A DNA stretch of 33,025 nucleotides, taken from Bryobacterales bacterium (GTDB lineage Bacteria; Acidobacteriota; Terriglobia; Bryobacterales; UBA6623). Of this stretch, positions 7,617 through 16,687 are shown one piece after another. A model generated the notes under the pieces. The model was not told the DNA's origin, ran no database searches, and saw only the letters and a program-made list of their open reading frames with translations. Location: contig JAPPMC010000201.1 of NCBI GenBank assembly GCA_028819235.1, positions 1 through 33,025 of the forward strand. Reading direction: 5' to 3'. The translations under genes and the position numbers were made by a program. How positions within the stretch are numbered: the stretch's first letter is position 1; each line of letters starts with the position of its first letter.

Positions 7617-9101
7617 ATGACGAGTGACCGGCACTGGTCCAAGTTGGCCCGTCTCGCAGTCCTTTGCCTTGCTGCGCCGATCCTGCTGTCGTCTCAACAG
7701 CCGAACTTCGTTGTCGTTCTGGCGGACGACCTAGGCTGGCGTGACCTGGGCAGCTACGGGAGCACCTACTACGAGACGCCCCACATAGATCGCCTTGCCG
7801 CCGACGGGGTGCGCTTCACGGACGCGTACGCGGCAGGGAACTCATGTTCGCCAACCCGTGCAAGCATCCTTACAGGAATGTACCCGGCTTCGACGCACCT
7901 AACGGACTGGATTCCCGGGAGAACGCCGCCGGGAGCGAAACTCACGATCCCGAAGTGGACCAACTATTTGCGCCACGAGGAGACGTCAATAGCTGAAGTG
8001 CTTTCCGAAGCCGGGTACGTCACCGGTGCCGTCGGCAAGTGGCACTTGGGCCAGAAGGGCTGGTGGGCCGAGGATCACGGCTTCCAATTCAGTGTCGGCG
8101 GAAGCCACGCAGGCTCGCACGGGAACATGTTCCCGCCGTATTGGCCCGCCGCAAAGATCCAACGGCTTGGCTGGCGCCCATTCCACGATGAACGCCCAGG
8201 CGAGTATCTGACGGATCGCCTGACGCGCGAGGCAGAATCATTCCTCGCCCGCCATGGAGACAAGCCCTTCTTTCTCTATCTCTCGCACTACGCGGTCCAC
8301 ACACGAATCGAGGGTAGGCCGGATGTCGTCCGTAAGTATCGGGGGAAGCGCCCGAGCGGTTCGCAGAAGAATCCGGAGTATGCGGCCATGGTCGAAGGGC
8401 TGGACGAGAGTGTCGGTTCGATCCTCACCAGGCTTGAGCAGCTCGGCATAGCGGAACGAACTGTAATCGTGTTCTTGTCCGACAACGGGGGCTTGTCGAA
8501 GGGTGGTCGCATCACGTCGAACTTGCCGCTGCGAGGCGAGAAGAGCACGCCGTGGGAGGGCGGCGTCCGCGTCCCCCTGATCGTCAAGTGGCCCGGCCGG
8601 CCCAAGGGCTTGGTGATCGAGGAGCCAGTGATCAGCGTTGACTTGTTCCCGACGATCCTCGAAATCGCCGGATTAGACGCAGAGGAGCAGGTTGACGGAA
8701 TGAGTCTGAAACCGCTCCTTCAGGGGGATAAGCAGTTTAGTCGCGGACCGATCTACTGGCATTACCCGCACTACAACGCCCACACGCCGATCGATACTTG
8801 CACACCCTACGGTGCTGTCCGAGAGGGGCCGTACAAGCTGCTTGAGTTCTATGAGGACGGCCACATTGAGCTGTACGACCTTCGCGCGGATATTGGCGAG
8901 ACGAGGGATCTGTCCGATTCGATGCCGCACAAGGCCAGTGAGCTCTTGACACGCCTCCAATCGTGGCGTGATTCGGTGGGGGCGCAGATGCCAACCCCGA
9001 ATCCAGAAGCCGACCCGGTTCTATACCGCCAATACAAGGAAGAGAGGCTGTGGAGGCCTGTGGACATCTACGAGCAGCAGACCGCGTTTCCCCGGCCGTA
9101 A
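7617..9101 (+). CDS. Formylglycine-dependent sulfatase (S1 family), secreted
   Basis: The 494-residue type I sulfatase removes sulfate esters, probably from a sugar or glycan. The catalytic core CSPTR has Cys77, the residue converted to formylglycine, and Arg81. Metal ligands are Asp37 and Asp38 in ADDLGW and Asp290-Asn291 in SDNGG; GKWHLG lies at 141-146. The start at 7617 puts a Sec signal peptide (ARLAVLCLAAPILLSS) at the very N-terminus and leaves GGGAAGG about seven bases upstream. The frame is open back to 7407, which would bury the signal. The C-terminal region (YWHYPHYN, ELYDLRADIGETRDLS) matches the second sulfatase in this window, so they belong to one subfamily. No formylglycine-generating enzyme is present here. 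Confidence 0.92.
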   Translation: MTSDRHWSKLARLAVLCLAAPILLSSQQPNFVVVLADDLGWRDLGSYGSTYYETPHIDRLAADGVRFTDAYAAGNSCSPTRASILTGMYPASTHLTDWIPGRTPPGAKLTIPKWTNYLRHEETSIAEVLSEAGYVTGAVGKWHLGQKGWWAEDHGFQFSVGGSHAGSHGNMFPPYWPAAKIQRLGWRPFHDERPGEYLTDRLTREAESFLARHGDKPFFLYLSHYAVHTRIEGRPDVVRKYRGKRPSGSQKNPEYAAMVEGLDESVGSILTRLEQLGIAERTVIVFLSDNGGLSKGGRITSNLPLRGEKSTPWEGGVRVPLIVKWPGRPKGLVIEEPVISVDLFPTILEIAGLDAEEQVDGMSLKPLLQGDKQFSRGPIYWHYPHYNAHTPIDTCTPYGAVREGPYKLLEFYEDGHIELYDLRADIGETRDLSDSMPHKASELLTRLQSWRDSVGAQMPTPNPEADPVLYRQYKEERLWRPVDIYEQQTAFPRP

Positions 9102-9403
9102 CACGCCCGGATGGGGCAGACCTGTGGCCCACGACGCCGTCGGCGGTGACTTGGGCGGAATGTCCGCGCTCAGGCACCGTCGGGACGGGTCCTTGACGGC
9201 TTTGTCGAATTCGACTTCAGGGCTTGTCCTCCCGGCCGGTCCTTGGCCCGCTCTTGGGCGGCACGCATCCGCCCTGCGGCTAGGAAACGCTGAGAACTCG
9301 CGTTACGGAGCGGGGGTCCCGAGGGTCCGGAACCAGCGGGATGGAGGATGGGGGCAATCCCCTGGTGGAGACCGGGGCACGCCGAGTCTGGCAAGAAGCT
9401 CGG
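9102..9403. other. Intergenic region without a recognisable gene
   Basis: This roughly 300-bp stretch lies between the first sulfatase gene and the minus-strand coding-like remnant. Open frames on both strands give Arg/Pro/Ser-rich peptides typical of GC-rich noncoding DNA. I see no promoter or strong hairpin. Confidence 0.4.
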
Positions 9404-9610
9404 TCAAGCGGCATGCGCGGGTTCGACTTCCGCGGTGCCGACAGCGTTGAGAACGATCGGCTGCAGAGATTTGACATCGTCAGGTAGGGTCACTTGATGG
9501 AACCACCAGCCGGGAGTGTCTTTGACCCTGGCCTGACCCTCAACATCGCGAAGTTCTAAGAACGCGCGAATAATCCCACGAGATTCGCCTTCGCTGTCAG
9601 CTGTGGCGCT
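9404..9610 (-). pseudogene. 68-codon coding-like remnant downstream of hyuA
   Basis: One minus-strand frame runs from a TAG at 9611-9613 to a TGA at 9404-9406 and reads as ordinary protein: FLELRDVEGQARVKDTPG..., then WWFHQVTLPDDVKSLQPIVL and a short acidic tail. It has no ATG near its beginning. The only in-frame GTG is 24 codons from the end. It overlaps the last four codons of hyuA in another frame. The likeliest reading is the 3' end of a gene that lost its front by deletion, or an unrecognised short gene. I cannot name a family, and chance cannot be excluded at this length. Confidence 0.3.
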
Positions 9611-11393
9611 CTAGCACCAAGCTTGACCCGGCACCTTCCTGCACGCGCCAGCCATCCGGCACATAGACACTCGCGAATCGCGGTTCATCCGATGAGGAAC
9701 TGAGGTCTGGCCGGGCCGAGCCCGGCATCTGGCCGACAGCCCGTACTCGCGCGGTGACCGCTTCGGTCGGTCGCCCTTGGTGGCAGTACCCGAACCGCTT
9801 CCGGTGCACGTCATCAAATCGGCCCGCTTGCTCGCAGGGGACCTCCAGCTCGTAGGACTGACCCTCGTAGCGCATGTCCAGCGATCTGGTCAGCGCGAGT
9901 GCAGGAAAGCCCTCCGCTTGCATATCCGTCCTTGCGGCAGACTCCAAGCGGCCGAATGCGGCATCCAGGTCTGTGTTGAGCACACTCGCGGAATAGTCCC
10001 TAACGCAGTCCGCCACGAGCATTCCTAGCGCGGAAAGCACACCCGCATGCGCGGGAACGACAACGCGCTCGATCTCGAGCGAATCGGCGAGTTCGCAGGC
10101 GTGCAGAGGGCCAGCACCGCCGAAGCTGATCAGTGCATAGTCTCGGGGTCTGTGGCCCCGCTCGACGGAAACCGAGCGGATCGCCCGTTCCATCCTGGCA
10201 TTGGCCGCGCGAACGATCGCCAACGCGAGGTCCCGCAACGGCACACCCGCACTCCGCCCCGTCTTCATCGCGAACTCGCGAGCGCGGTCAGCGTCCAGGC
10301 GGATCGTCCCGCTCGGGAATGAGCCGGCATCAATGCGGCCAAGCAGCAGGTTCGCGTCGGTGACCGTGAGCTCTTCCCCCACGCCATAGCAGACGGGTCC
10401 GGGAACTGCCCCTGCGGACCGAGGACCGACCCGCAGAGCCGCCCCTTCGTCGATGCGGGCGATTGACCCGCCGCCGGCGCCGGTGGTGACGATGTCGAGC
10501 ATCGGGACCCGGACGGGGAGCCCGGCCGCCGCCCCCTCTGTGGTGTAAGACAGCGAGCCGTCGTAAAGGGACACATCGGTGGACGTGCCGCCCATGTCTA
10601 GGCTGATGAAGCGATCAATTCCCAAGGTGCGCGCCACGGCGGCCGCGCCCACCACACCGCCCGCCGGGCCAGACAGCACGGTCCGCACGGCCTGAGACGT
10701 AGCCTCTGAGACCGAGACCGATCCGCCGTTTGATTGGAAGATCCGGAGTCGGACTCTTGGAAGTGCCCGATCTAAGGACTGCATGTAGCGTCCCACCAGG
10801 GGCGAAACATACGCGTTCACGACCGTCGTCGCGGCTCGCTCGTATTCCCGGTATTCGGGCAGGATCTCCGACGACAACGAGACCTCGAAGCCCGCCTTTC
10901 GTAGCGTCCGCCCGACAAATCGCTCATGCTCGGGGTTGGCATAGCTGTGGAGGAGGCAGACCGCGACCGACTCGGCCCCGGCAAGGGAACGGCTGAGGCC
11001 CTTCAGATCCGAGTGTCGCAGCGGCCGCAGCACCGAGCCGTCGCTGAGCGTGCGTTCGCTGACGCCGAAGCGAAGCGTCGCGGGAACAATGCTGGGTCTC
11101 CGTTCAGGCGTCCAGTCGTATAGGGATGCCCGGTTCTGCCGGGCAAGCTCCAGGATGTCCTCGAACCCCTTGGTGGTAACAAACGCTGTCCGCGCGCCCG
11201 TGCGCTGCAGGAGGGCATTGGTCGCGACAGTTGCCCCGTGGATGATCTCAGCGGGCGCGAAGTTCGCCAGCCCCTCCAAGATCGCGGATGCCGGGTCGTG
11301 TGGCGTTGAGCGGACCTTCAGGCTGCGCAGCACAGATCCATCCCAAGCAATGAAGTCGGTGAAGGTCCCGCCGCAGTCGACGCCCACTCGCAT
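9597..11393 (-). CDS. hyuA: Hydantoinase/oxoprolinase family subunit A (HyuA-like)
   Basis: The 598-residue protein belongs to the ATP-dependent hydantoinase A/5-oxoprolinase/acetone carboxylase superfamily. The N-terminal phosphate-binding loop is DCGGTFTD (residues 6-13). The second ATPase loop, LDMGGTSTDVSL, lies near residue 264, and the segment YALISFGGAGPLHACELA is typical. The C-terminus (VYVPDGWRVQEG...LVLER) matches how this family normally ends, so the gene looks complete though somewhat shorter than common members (about 690 residues). HyuA normally works with HyuB, and no hyuB lies next to it. It could partner with a distant subunit or act alone; the substrate is unknown. It is cytoplasmic. 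Confidence 0.88.
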   Translation of the reverse strand: MRVGVDCGGTFTDFIAWDGSVLRSLKVRSTPHDPASAILEGLANFAPAEIIHGATVATNALLQRTGARTAFVTTKGFEDILELARQNRASLYDWTPERRPSIVPATLRFGVSERTLSDGSVLRPLRHSDLKGLSRSLAGAESVAVCLLHSYANPEHERFVGRTLRKAGFEVSLSSEILPEYREYERAATTVVNAYVSPLVGRYMQSLDRALPRVRLRIFQSNGGSVSVSEATSQAVRTVLSGPAGGVVGAAAVARTLGIDRFISLDMGGTSTDVSLYDGSLSYTTEGAAAGLPVRVPMLDIVTTGAGGGSIARIDEGAALRVGPRSAGAVPGPVCYGVGEELTVTDANLLLGRIDAGSFPSGTIRLDADRAREFAMKTGRSAGVPLRDLALAIVRAANARMERAIRSVSVERGHRPRDYALISFGGAGPLHACELADSLEIERVVVPAHAGVLSALGMLVADCVRDYSASVLNTDLDAAFGRLESAARTDMQAEGFPALALTRSLDMRYEGQSYELEVPCEQAGRFDDVHRKRFGYCHQGRPTEAVTARVRAVGQMPGSARPDLSSSSDEPRFASVYVPDGWRVQEGAGSSLVLERHS

Positions 11394-11419
11394 GGCCAGA
11401 GCGCGGAACCGCCGAGGCT

Positions 11420-11439
11420 TGGCGGATCGCGATCCACCA
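11420..11439. promoter_or_regulatory. Palindromic operator candidate between hyuA and the kinase gene
   Basis: The core GGATCGCGATCC (11424-11435) is a perfect 12-bp palindrome. It extends to TGG...CCA on both sides with only one mismatched pair, giving 20 bp of dyad symmetry. It lies 26 bp upstream of the hyuA start, in a divergent intergenic region, where a dimeric repressor would bind. No regulator gene is adjacent. Confidence 0.4.
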
Positions 11440-11623
11440 GTCTAGTGGGGTATGCCACGCTTGCACCGCGCGCGTGCCTAGTGGTTGGCCCTACGCGATC
11501 CGACGATCTGTGTCCGTACGCTCCGCGGGCCCTTGGCGCGCGTGTCGAGTGTGCCGTGAATCGCTTGGCTCGGTAACTCTGAGCCGTGCTTTCCCGTCAA
11601 CTGGAGTAGGGCCGGTTTCCGGC

Positions 11624-14353
11624 ATGAAGGACTGGACGGGATCGCGCTACCGCATCCTTGAGCCGCTTGGATCAGGCGGGATGGGGGAGGTGTACAAGGC
11701 TGAGGACACGCGCCTGAAGCGGGTCGTTGCGCTCAAGCTCCTCCCTCGGGCCGTCGCCGGCACAGGCGAAGCGGTCGAACGCTTTGAGCGCGAGGCGCAG
11801 GCGGCTGCGTCCTTGGACCATCCGAACATCTGCACTCTATACGAGATTGGCCAGCACGACGGGGATGCCTTCCTCACCATGGCCTTCGTCGAGGGGGAGT
11901 CGCTAGACCGACGGATCGAACGTGGCCCGCTCTCGCTTGCACTCGCCTGCGAGATCGCCAAGCAGACGGCCGAAGGCCTCGCAGCGGCACACGGTGCAGG
12001 TGTGGTCCACCGCGACATCAAGCCGTCGAACATCATGCTGGGCCAAGACGGTGCCGGGAAGGCCCTGACCAAGCTGCTCGACTTTGGACTGGCGCGCCTG
12101 TCGGGGGCGAGCGACCTCACACAAGCGGACTCGAGGATGGGGACTACGGCCTACATGTCCCCGGAGCAGGCGCTCGGGGAGGGGGTGGACGCACGGACGG
12201 ACCTTTGGTCGCTGGGCGTCGTGCTCTACGAGATGGTCACTGGCCAGCGGCCGTTCAAGGGCGACTACGACCAGGCCATCCTCTACTCGATCCTGAATGA
12301 GGAACCCGAGCCCGTCACCGCGCTTCGGACCGCCGTGCCGCTGGAGCTTGAGTGGATCATCGACAAGTGCCTCGCCAAGCGGCCCGCCGAGCGCTACCAC
12401 GATGCGCGCGAACTGATCGTAGACCTCGAGAGGTTGCGCCTGCGCAGCGAAGCGGGCAAGACGAGGGTGCAGCCGATATCGGCCGGGCTCGGGGAAACCT
12501 CGCCTGAGGTGAAGGCCGAGCCCCTGACATCCAGTCCGGTCCCGCGGCGGGCTCTGCTGCCCTTGGGGGGCGCCGTCGCACTGGTGGTGGCTTTCGCGGT
12601 CGGATGGTGGACGGGCGGTCCTGCGCCGGAAGCCCCGGACGAGGTCAAGAGATTCACGCTTCGGCCGACTGAGAGCGTTGGGGAGGGGCAGGCAATCCTC
12701 AGCGCGGCTCTTTCCCCGGACGGGCGAAACATCGCCTTTACCACAGGGGGTTCGGCCGGGTCGGTCTGGATCCAGCCATTGGATCAGTTTCAGCCGTACA
12801 GGGTTGACGGGATCGTTGGGGCCCGGCACGTTTTCTGGTCTCCCGATTCGAGCGAGCTTGGCTACGCAAATGCGGCCGGCATCGGGAAGGTTACGCTGCG
12901 CGGTCTGGGAGTAACCGAACTGGCCTCGCTGGATGCGGTTGGCGGGGCCAGCCTCTCTGCATGGTGCCCCGCGGGCCAGTTCATCGTGTTCTCCTCCCCC
13001 AGGGGCGACCTGAACCGAATCTCGAGCTTGGGCGGCGCGCCACGCCCCTTGATCTCGGAGACCGAGGAGCGTCGCCGACGCGGCTTGGTGAGCGGGATCA
13101 CGTGTTTCAGCAACGAGAACGGTGAGGATGTGCTGCTGTACTCCATTCATACTTGGGACTCAGACACAGTGTTTGCGAGGCGTCTGTCAGGAGGGGAAGC
13201 TGGGCCGCCAGTGATCCTCGTCGACGGTGCCGAACCGAGCTACACCCCGACGGGACAGCTGCTGTACCGGCCCGAATGGATGAGGCCGGCCGTGTGGGCA
13301 GTCGACTTTTCCGCGGAGCACCTATCGATTACCGGAGAGCCATTCGTGGTCGCCCCTAACGCGCACAGCACTACGGTTTCCGGGGACGGTAGCTTGGCCT
13401 ACCTTGACAGCCCTCACACAGGTCGCATGGCCTTGGAGTGGGTCGGTCCGGACGGGCAGTCGCTCGGAAGCATCGGAAAGCCGCAGGAATGGGTTATGGG
13501 CCCCCGGATCTCCCCGTCTGGCGATCAAGTGCTTGTCACGGCCGGAGCAGGCCGGCAACTCGACCTCTGGGTGCATGAAACGGAGCGGCCCGTGGTGCGC
13601 CGAGTCTCCTTTGATGACGACGAAGAGACAGGTGCGGTGTGGGCTCCAGACAGCGACGGCGTTCTGATCTCACGGCGTGGGTCGAGCGATCTCCTGCTGG
13701 TCTCGGCCGGGGGCGGGCGAGCCACGGAGGTGATCTACTCGGACAGCGATGGCGGGGTCGTCACGCCAATGGACTGGTCCAGGGACGGGCGCTACATCTT
13801 GGTGGAGCGCCGCGCAGGTGCCCGGCCACCTGTGCCTGGCGAGGACGGCCGACCCGCCGGGCGCCGGGCGGCGGCAATTGGGTATTTGGAGCGGTTGGAC
13901 CAAAACGGCGCGCTGGAGTATCGAGAATACCTGCCTGCTGGGCCTTACTTCGTTGACGATGTTGTGTTCTCTCCTGACGCCCGCTACGTGGCCTATCAGA
14001 GCAACGAGTCCGGGTCGGCGGAAGTCTACGTCTCCAGCTTCCCGGACGGTGGTCAGCGATGGCAGGTGACGACCGGCGGAGGACGACTCCCCAGATGGAG
14101 TCCTGACGGCGACAGGCTCTACTTTCTCCAGAACTTCTCGCTCTACGGGATCGAACTGGACGTGAGCGACGGTCTCGAACTGGGAGTGGCCCAGCGGCTC
14201 TTCTCCCGCGATCGGTTCTTGAACACACGCAGGTTTTCTGCCTATGATGTTGGCCCTAGCGGTCGTTTTGTTGTCCCGGCCACGGTCGGTGCGCCAAGCC
14301 AGCAGGAGATACGGGTAGTCCTGAACTGGCTGGCCGATTTCGAGCGGCCCTGA
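11624..14353 (+). CDS. Transmembrane Ser/Thr protein kinase with TolB/WD40-like beta-propeller
   Basis: The 909-residue Hanks-type kinase has the Gly loop GSGGMGEVYKAED (16-28), Lys38 in ALK, the catalytic loop HRDIKPSN (129-136, with Asp131), DFG at 153-155 and MSPEQ in the activation segment, so it should be active. One membrane segment (LGGAVALVVAFAVGWW, near residue 315) follows the kinase. The remainder is a propeller of PD40-type repeats (ALSPDGRNIAF, FWSPDSSELGY, DWSRDGRYIL, VFSPDARYVAY, RWSPDGDRLYF), predicted outside the inner membrane as a sensor or binding platform. This architecture is common in Acidobacteriota. The ATG at 11624 starts right before the kinase fold; the frame is open upstream to 11474. 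The partner proteins are unknown. Confidence 0.93.
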   Translation: MKDWTGSRYRILEPLGSGGMGEVYKAEDTRLKRVVALKLLPRAVAGTGEAVERFEREAQAAASLDHPNICTLYEIGQHDGDAFLTMAFVEGESLDRRIERGPLSLALACEIAKQTAEGLAAAHGAGVVHRDIKPSNIMLGQDGAGKALTKLLDFGLARLSGASDLTQADSRMGTTAYMSPEQALGEGVDARTDLWSLGVVLYEMVTGQRPFKGDYDQAILYSILNEEPEPVTALRTAVPLELEWIIDKCLAKRPAERYHDARELIVDLERLRLRSEAGKTRVQPISAGLGETSPEVKAEPLTSSPVPRRALLPLGGAVALVVAFAVGWWTGGPAPEAPDEVKRFTLRPTESVGEGQAILSAALSPDGRNIAFTTGGSAGSVWIQPLDQFQPYRVDGIVGARHVFWSPDSSELGYANAAGIGKVTLRGLGVTELASLDAVGGASLSAWCPAGQFIVFSSPRGDLNRISSLGGAPRPLISETEERRRRGLVSGITCFSNENGEDVLLYSIHTWDSDTVFARRLSGGEAGPPVILVDGAEPSYTPTGQLLYRPEWMRPAVWAVDFSAEHLSITGEPFVVAPNAHSTTVSGDGSLAYLDSPHTGRMALEWVGPDGQSLGSIGKPQEWVMGPRISPSGDQVLVTAGAGRQLDLWVHETERPVVRRVSFDDDEETGAVWAPDSDGVLISRRGSSDLLLVSAGGGRATEVIYSDSDGGVVTPMDWSRDGRYILVERRAGARPPVPGEDGRPAGRRAAAIGYLERLDQNGALEYREYLPAGPYFVDDVVFSPDARYVAYQSNESGSAEVYVSSFPDGGQRWQVTTGGGRLPRWSPDGDRLYFLQNFSLYGIELDVSDGLELGVAQRLFSRDRFLNTRRFSAYDVGPSGRFVVPATVGAPSQQEIRVVLNWLADFERP

Positions 14354-14360
14354 GTGCGGC

Positions 14361-15047
14361 TCAGTCCACTTCGCGCTTTTCGGCCATACCGAAGCTCTGG
14401 GGGAGGGGTCGGTCGAGGTGTTCTGGCTCTGTGCCAAGTACCGTGACGTCCAAGAAGGCCCTCACACGCGCCCCGTATTCGCGGAGGCCGCCCAAGTCTT
14501 CGAACGGGCCCGGGATGTCGGGCGCGCAATAGGCGACCACGTCTAGTCCGCGGCTCATGCCGATGTAAACGGCCCGTGCGGCGTGCGAGCGCTGGGAAAT
14601 GATCGTGAATGCCTTTGCTCCCTCGACAGTGTGAGCCCGGACCACGGAGTCGAGCGTGCGCAAGCCGCCACCGTCCTCAGTAATGGAATCTGCAGGTACA
14701 TCCCGCGCTACGAGGTCGCGCTTCATCGCGACAGGCTCGTCGTAGTACTTGCTCGGGTGGGAGCCGCTCACGATGAGGCGCTCGACCCTGTCGGCATGAT
14801 AGAGGTCCGCCGCGGCCTCAATGCGGCCGAGGTAGAACTCGTTCAGCCCGGTTCCGCGGTGGCGCGAAGTGCCGAGCACTAGGCCCACTTCCCGCGTCGG
14901 GACTTCCGCGAGACTGGCGAAGAGGCGCGGAGCGGCGCTGTGCTCCACGTGCCAATGTATGGCGAGGACACTGCCAACGGCAACGGAGCCTAAGCATGCC
15001 AACCAAACACAAGCTCTAGCGAGCGTTTCACGGCTTGGCAGCCCCAT
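14361..15047 (-). CDS. sanA: SanA/YdcF-family (DUF218) membrane-anchored protein
   Basis: The 228-residue protein has one N-terminal membrane segment (ACVWLACLGSVAVGSVLAI) and a DUF218 domain. The diagnostic SanA pattern is VLGTSRHRGTGLNEFYLGRI, then LIVSGSHPSKYYDEPVAMK, EDGGGLRTLDSVVRA and ISQRSHAARAVYIG. SanA proteins affect envelope permeability, for example exclusion of vancomycin at high temperature in E. coli; the biochemical activity is not settled. The domain would face the periplasm. It is convergent with the kinase gene (7 bp between stops). A TATAAT box and a GAGGTG ribosome-binding site precede the start. Confidence 0.85.
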   Translation of the reverse strand: MGLPSRETLARACVWLACLGSVAVGSVLAIHWHVEHSAAPRLFASLAEVPTREVGLVLGTSRHRGTGLNEFYLGRIEAAADLYHADRVERLIVSGSHPSKYYDEPVAMKRDLVARDVPADSITEDGGGLRTLDSVVRAHTVEGAKAFTIISQRSHAARAVYIGMSRGLDVVAYCAPDIPGPFEDLGGLREYGARVRAFLDVTVLGTEPEHLDRPLPQSFGMAEKREVD

Positions 15048-15079
15048 GTGCCCACCTCTTTCCTTCGGACGACCCGGTC

Positions 15080-15085
15080 ATTATA
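15080..15085 (-). promoter_or_regulatory. -10 box (TATAAT) of the sanA-like gene
   Basis: This perfect minus-strand -10 hexamer lies 32 bases before the ATG at 15047, leaving a leader of about 25 nt that contains a purine-rich Shine-Dalgarno (GAGGTG). A small inverted repeat, GGCCA-C-TGGCC at 15095-15105, sits just upstream. The -35 region is not recognisable. Confidence 0.5.
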
Positions 15086-15199
15086 GCTGTTGCGGGCCAC
15101 TGGCCTGACCGGCCCGGCACCGTACAGCGCCAGACGCCCCAAGCATAGGAGACAGGGCATCTGTCAGGCGCATCCGTAGAATTCGGGCAATGGCGGGGA

Positions 15200-15205
15200 T
15201 ACAAT
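15200..15205 (+). promoter_or_regulatory. -10 box (TACAAT) of the second sulfatase gene
   Basis: TACAAT is followed by exactly six bases and then the GTG start, so the transcript should begin at or beside the start codon. The spacing equals that of the M19 dipeptidase and the SASA esterase genes. This supports GTG 15212 as the true start. Confidence 0.55.
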
Positions 15206-15211
15206 CAGCTC

Positions 15212-16672
15212 GTGCGGAACGCCCCGACTCTCCTCGCTTTGATGCTCGCCGTAGGGTGTGCGGGATCCGGCCCCGGACCGGGTAGCTCCCCACGCCCGAA
15301 CTTTCTGGTCCTCTTGGTGGACGATCTGGGCTGGACGGACCTCGGCTGTTATGGCAGCGACTTCTACCAGACTCCGAACATCGACCGGCTCGCCTCGGAC
15401 GGCGTCCGCTTCACTCACGGTTACGCAGCCTGCACCGTCTGCTCGCCGACTCGGGCAGCCCTGATGACGGGGATGTACCCAGGCCGGACGGGCGTGACGG
15501 ACTTCATCGCCGGCCATCAGCGGCCAGATGCCCCGCTGAAGCCCCCTGACTGGACAATGCGCCTCGAGCACCGACACACCACGCTTGCCGAGGCCCTCGC
15601 CGCCGAGGGGTACCGCACCGCGCATGTCGGGAAGTGGCACCTGATGCCCCGGCTCGAGCCGGACCTGATGCCCGAATATGCCCCTGAGCGGCATGGCTTT
15701 GAGGTCAATATTGGCGGCAATGAATGGGGTGCGCCCGGCAGCTACTTCCACCCGTACTCCTCACGATCAGGCGATCGCGCCGTTTCGCCGCTACCTGAGG
15801 GCGGTACCGAGGGAGACTATCTGACCGACCGCCTCACAGACGAGGCCATCAAGGTGCTGGAGGAGTTTGCCGCCGAACCCTTCCTGCTGTACTTCCCCTA
15901 CTACAACGTCCACACTCCTCTTCAGGCAAGGGAAGAGGACAGGGCGATGTTCGAGTCGGCCGTCGATCCCTCCAATCGGCACCGAAACCCGGTCTACGCG
16001 GGCATGCTGGCCGCCGTCGACCGCAGCGTCGGGCGGCTCCGGTCCAAGCTTGAGGGTCTGGGGATCGCGGACCGGACGGTAATCGTCTTCACTGGGGACA
16101 ACGGAGGCCTCGACCGTCAGGGCCCCGACGGGCGGATGGGACATCCGACCGAGAATGCGCCCTTGCGGTCCGGCAAGGGGTCTGCGTACGAGGGCGGTGT
16201 GCGCACTCCCACGATCTACTTCTGGCCGGGAGTCACACCCCAAGGGAGCGTCTCGCAGCAGCCTGTCATCACCGTCGATGTCTACCCAACCGTCCTCGAG
16301 ATCGCCGGTGCCTCGGGTGATGCGGACCACAACCGCTCCGTGGACGGCGTCAGCCTAGCCGGGCTGCTCCGCAATCCGGAGCAACAGATCCAGCGCAATG
16401 CGCTCTACTGGCACTACCCCCACTACCACAATGGCGGGGCGACGCCGCACTCCGCGATCCGCGACGGGGACTGGCGGCTCGTGCACTTCTACGAAGACAA
16501 CCGAGTCGAACTGTATGATTTGGCCTCCGATGTTGGCGAAATGCGGGACCTTGCGTCCGAAATGCCCGCCAAGGCTGAGGAACTGCGGGCCAAGCTGGAT
16601 TCCTGGAGGGCCGAAGTCGACGCGCAGGACCCGCTGCCGAACACCGACGCGACAACCGCGCGACAACCGTAA
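15212..16672 (+). CDS. Formylglycine-dependent sulfatase (S1 family), lipoprotein
   Basis: The 486-residue sulfatase has a lipoprotein signal (ALMLAVGC, lipid-accepting Cys16), so it is membrane-anchored, unlike the soluble paralog at 7617. The catalytic CSPTR carries Cys77, the formylglycine precursor, at the same residue number as in the paralog. Asp37/Asp38 in VDDLGW and Asp296-Asn297 in TGDNGG are metal ligands, and HVGKWHL is present. The C-terminal YWHYPHYHNGG and VELYDLASDVGEMRDLAS resemble the paralog closely, implying the same subfamily, probably carbohydrate sulfatases. The GTG start is supported by the adjacent -10 box. The gene is convergent with the oxidase pair, 15 bp apart. Confidence 0.92.
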   Translation: MRNAPTLLALMLAVGCAGSGPGPGSSPRPNFLVLLVDDLGWTDLGCYGSDFYQTPNIDRLASDGVRFTHGYAACTVCSPTRAALMTGMYPGRTGVTDFIAGHQRPDAPLKPPDWTMRLEHRHTTLAEALAAEGYRTAHVGKWHLMPRLEPDLMPEYAPERHGFEVNIGGNEWGAPGSYFHPYSSRSGDRAVSPLPEGGTEGDYLTDRLTDEAIKVLEEFAAEPFLLYFPYYNVHTPLQAREEDRAMFESAVDPSNRHRNPVYAGMLAAVDRSVGRLRSKLEGLGIADRTVIVFTGDNGGLDRQGPDGRMGHPTENAPLRSGKGSAYEGGVRTPTIYFWPGVTPQGSVSQQPVITVDVYPTVLEIAGASGDADHNRSVDGVSLAGLLRNPEQQIQRNALYWHYPHYHNGGATPHSAIRDGDWRLVHFYEDNRVELYDLASDVGEMRDLASEMPAKAEELRAKLDSWRAEVDAQDPLPNTDATTARQP

Positions 16673-16687
16673 CCAGCCGGTGTCGAA

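Noticed and set aside
11903..13150. Long minus-strand open frame of 415 codons opposite the kinase gene
   Set aside because: It lies wholly antisense to the kinase and propeller coding region, has no recognisable motif, and has the composition of a GC-rich shadow frame.
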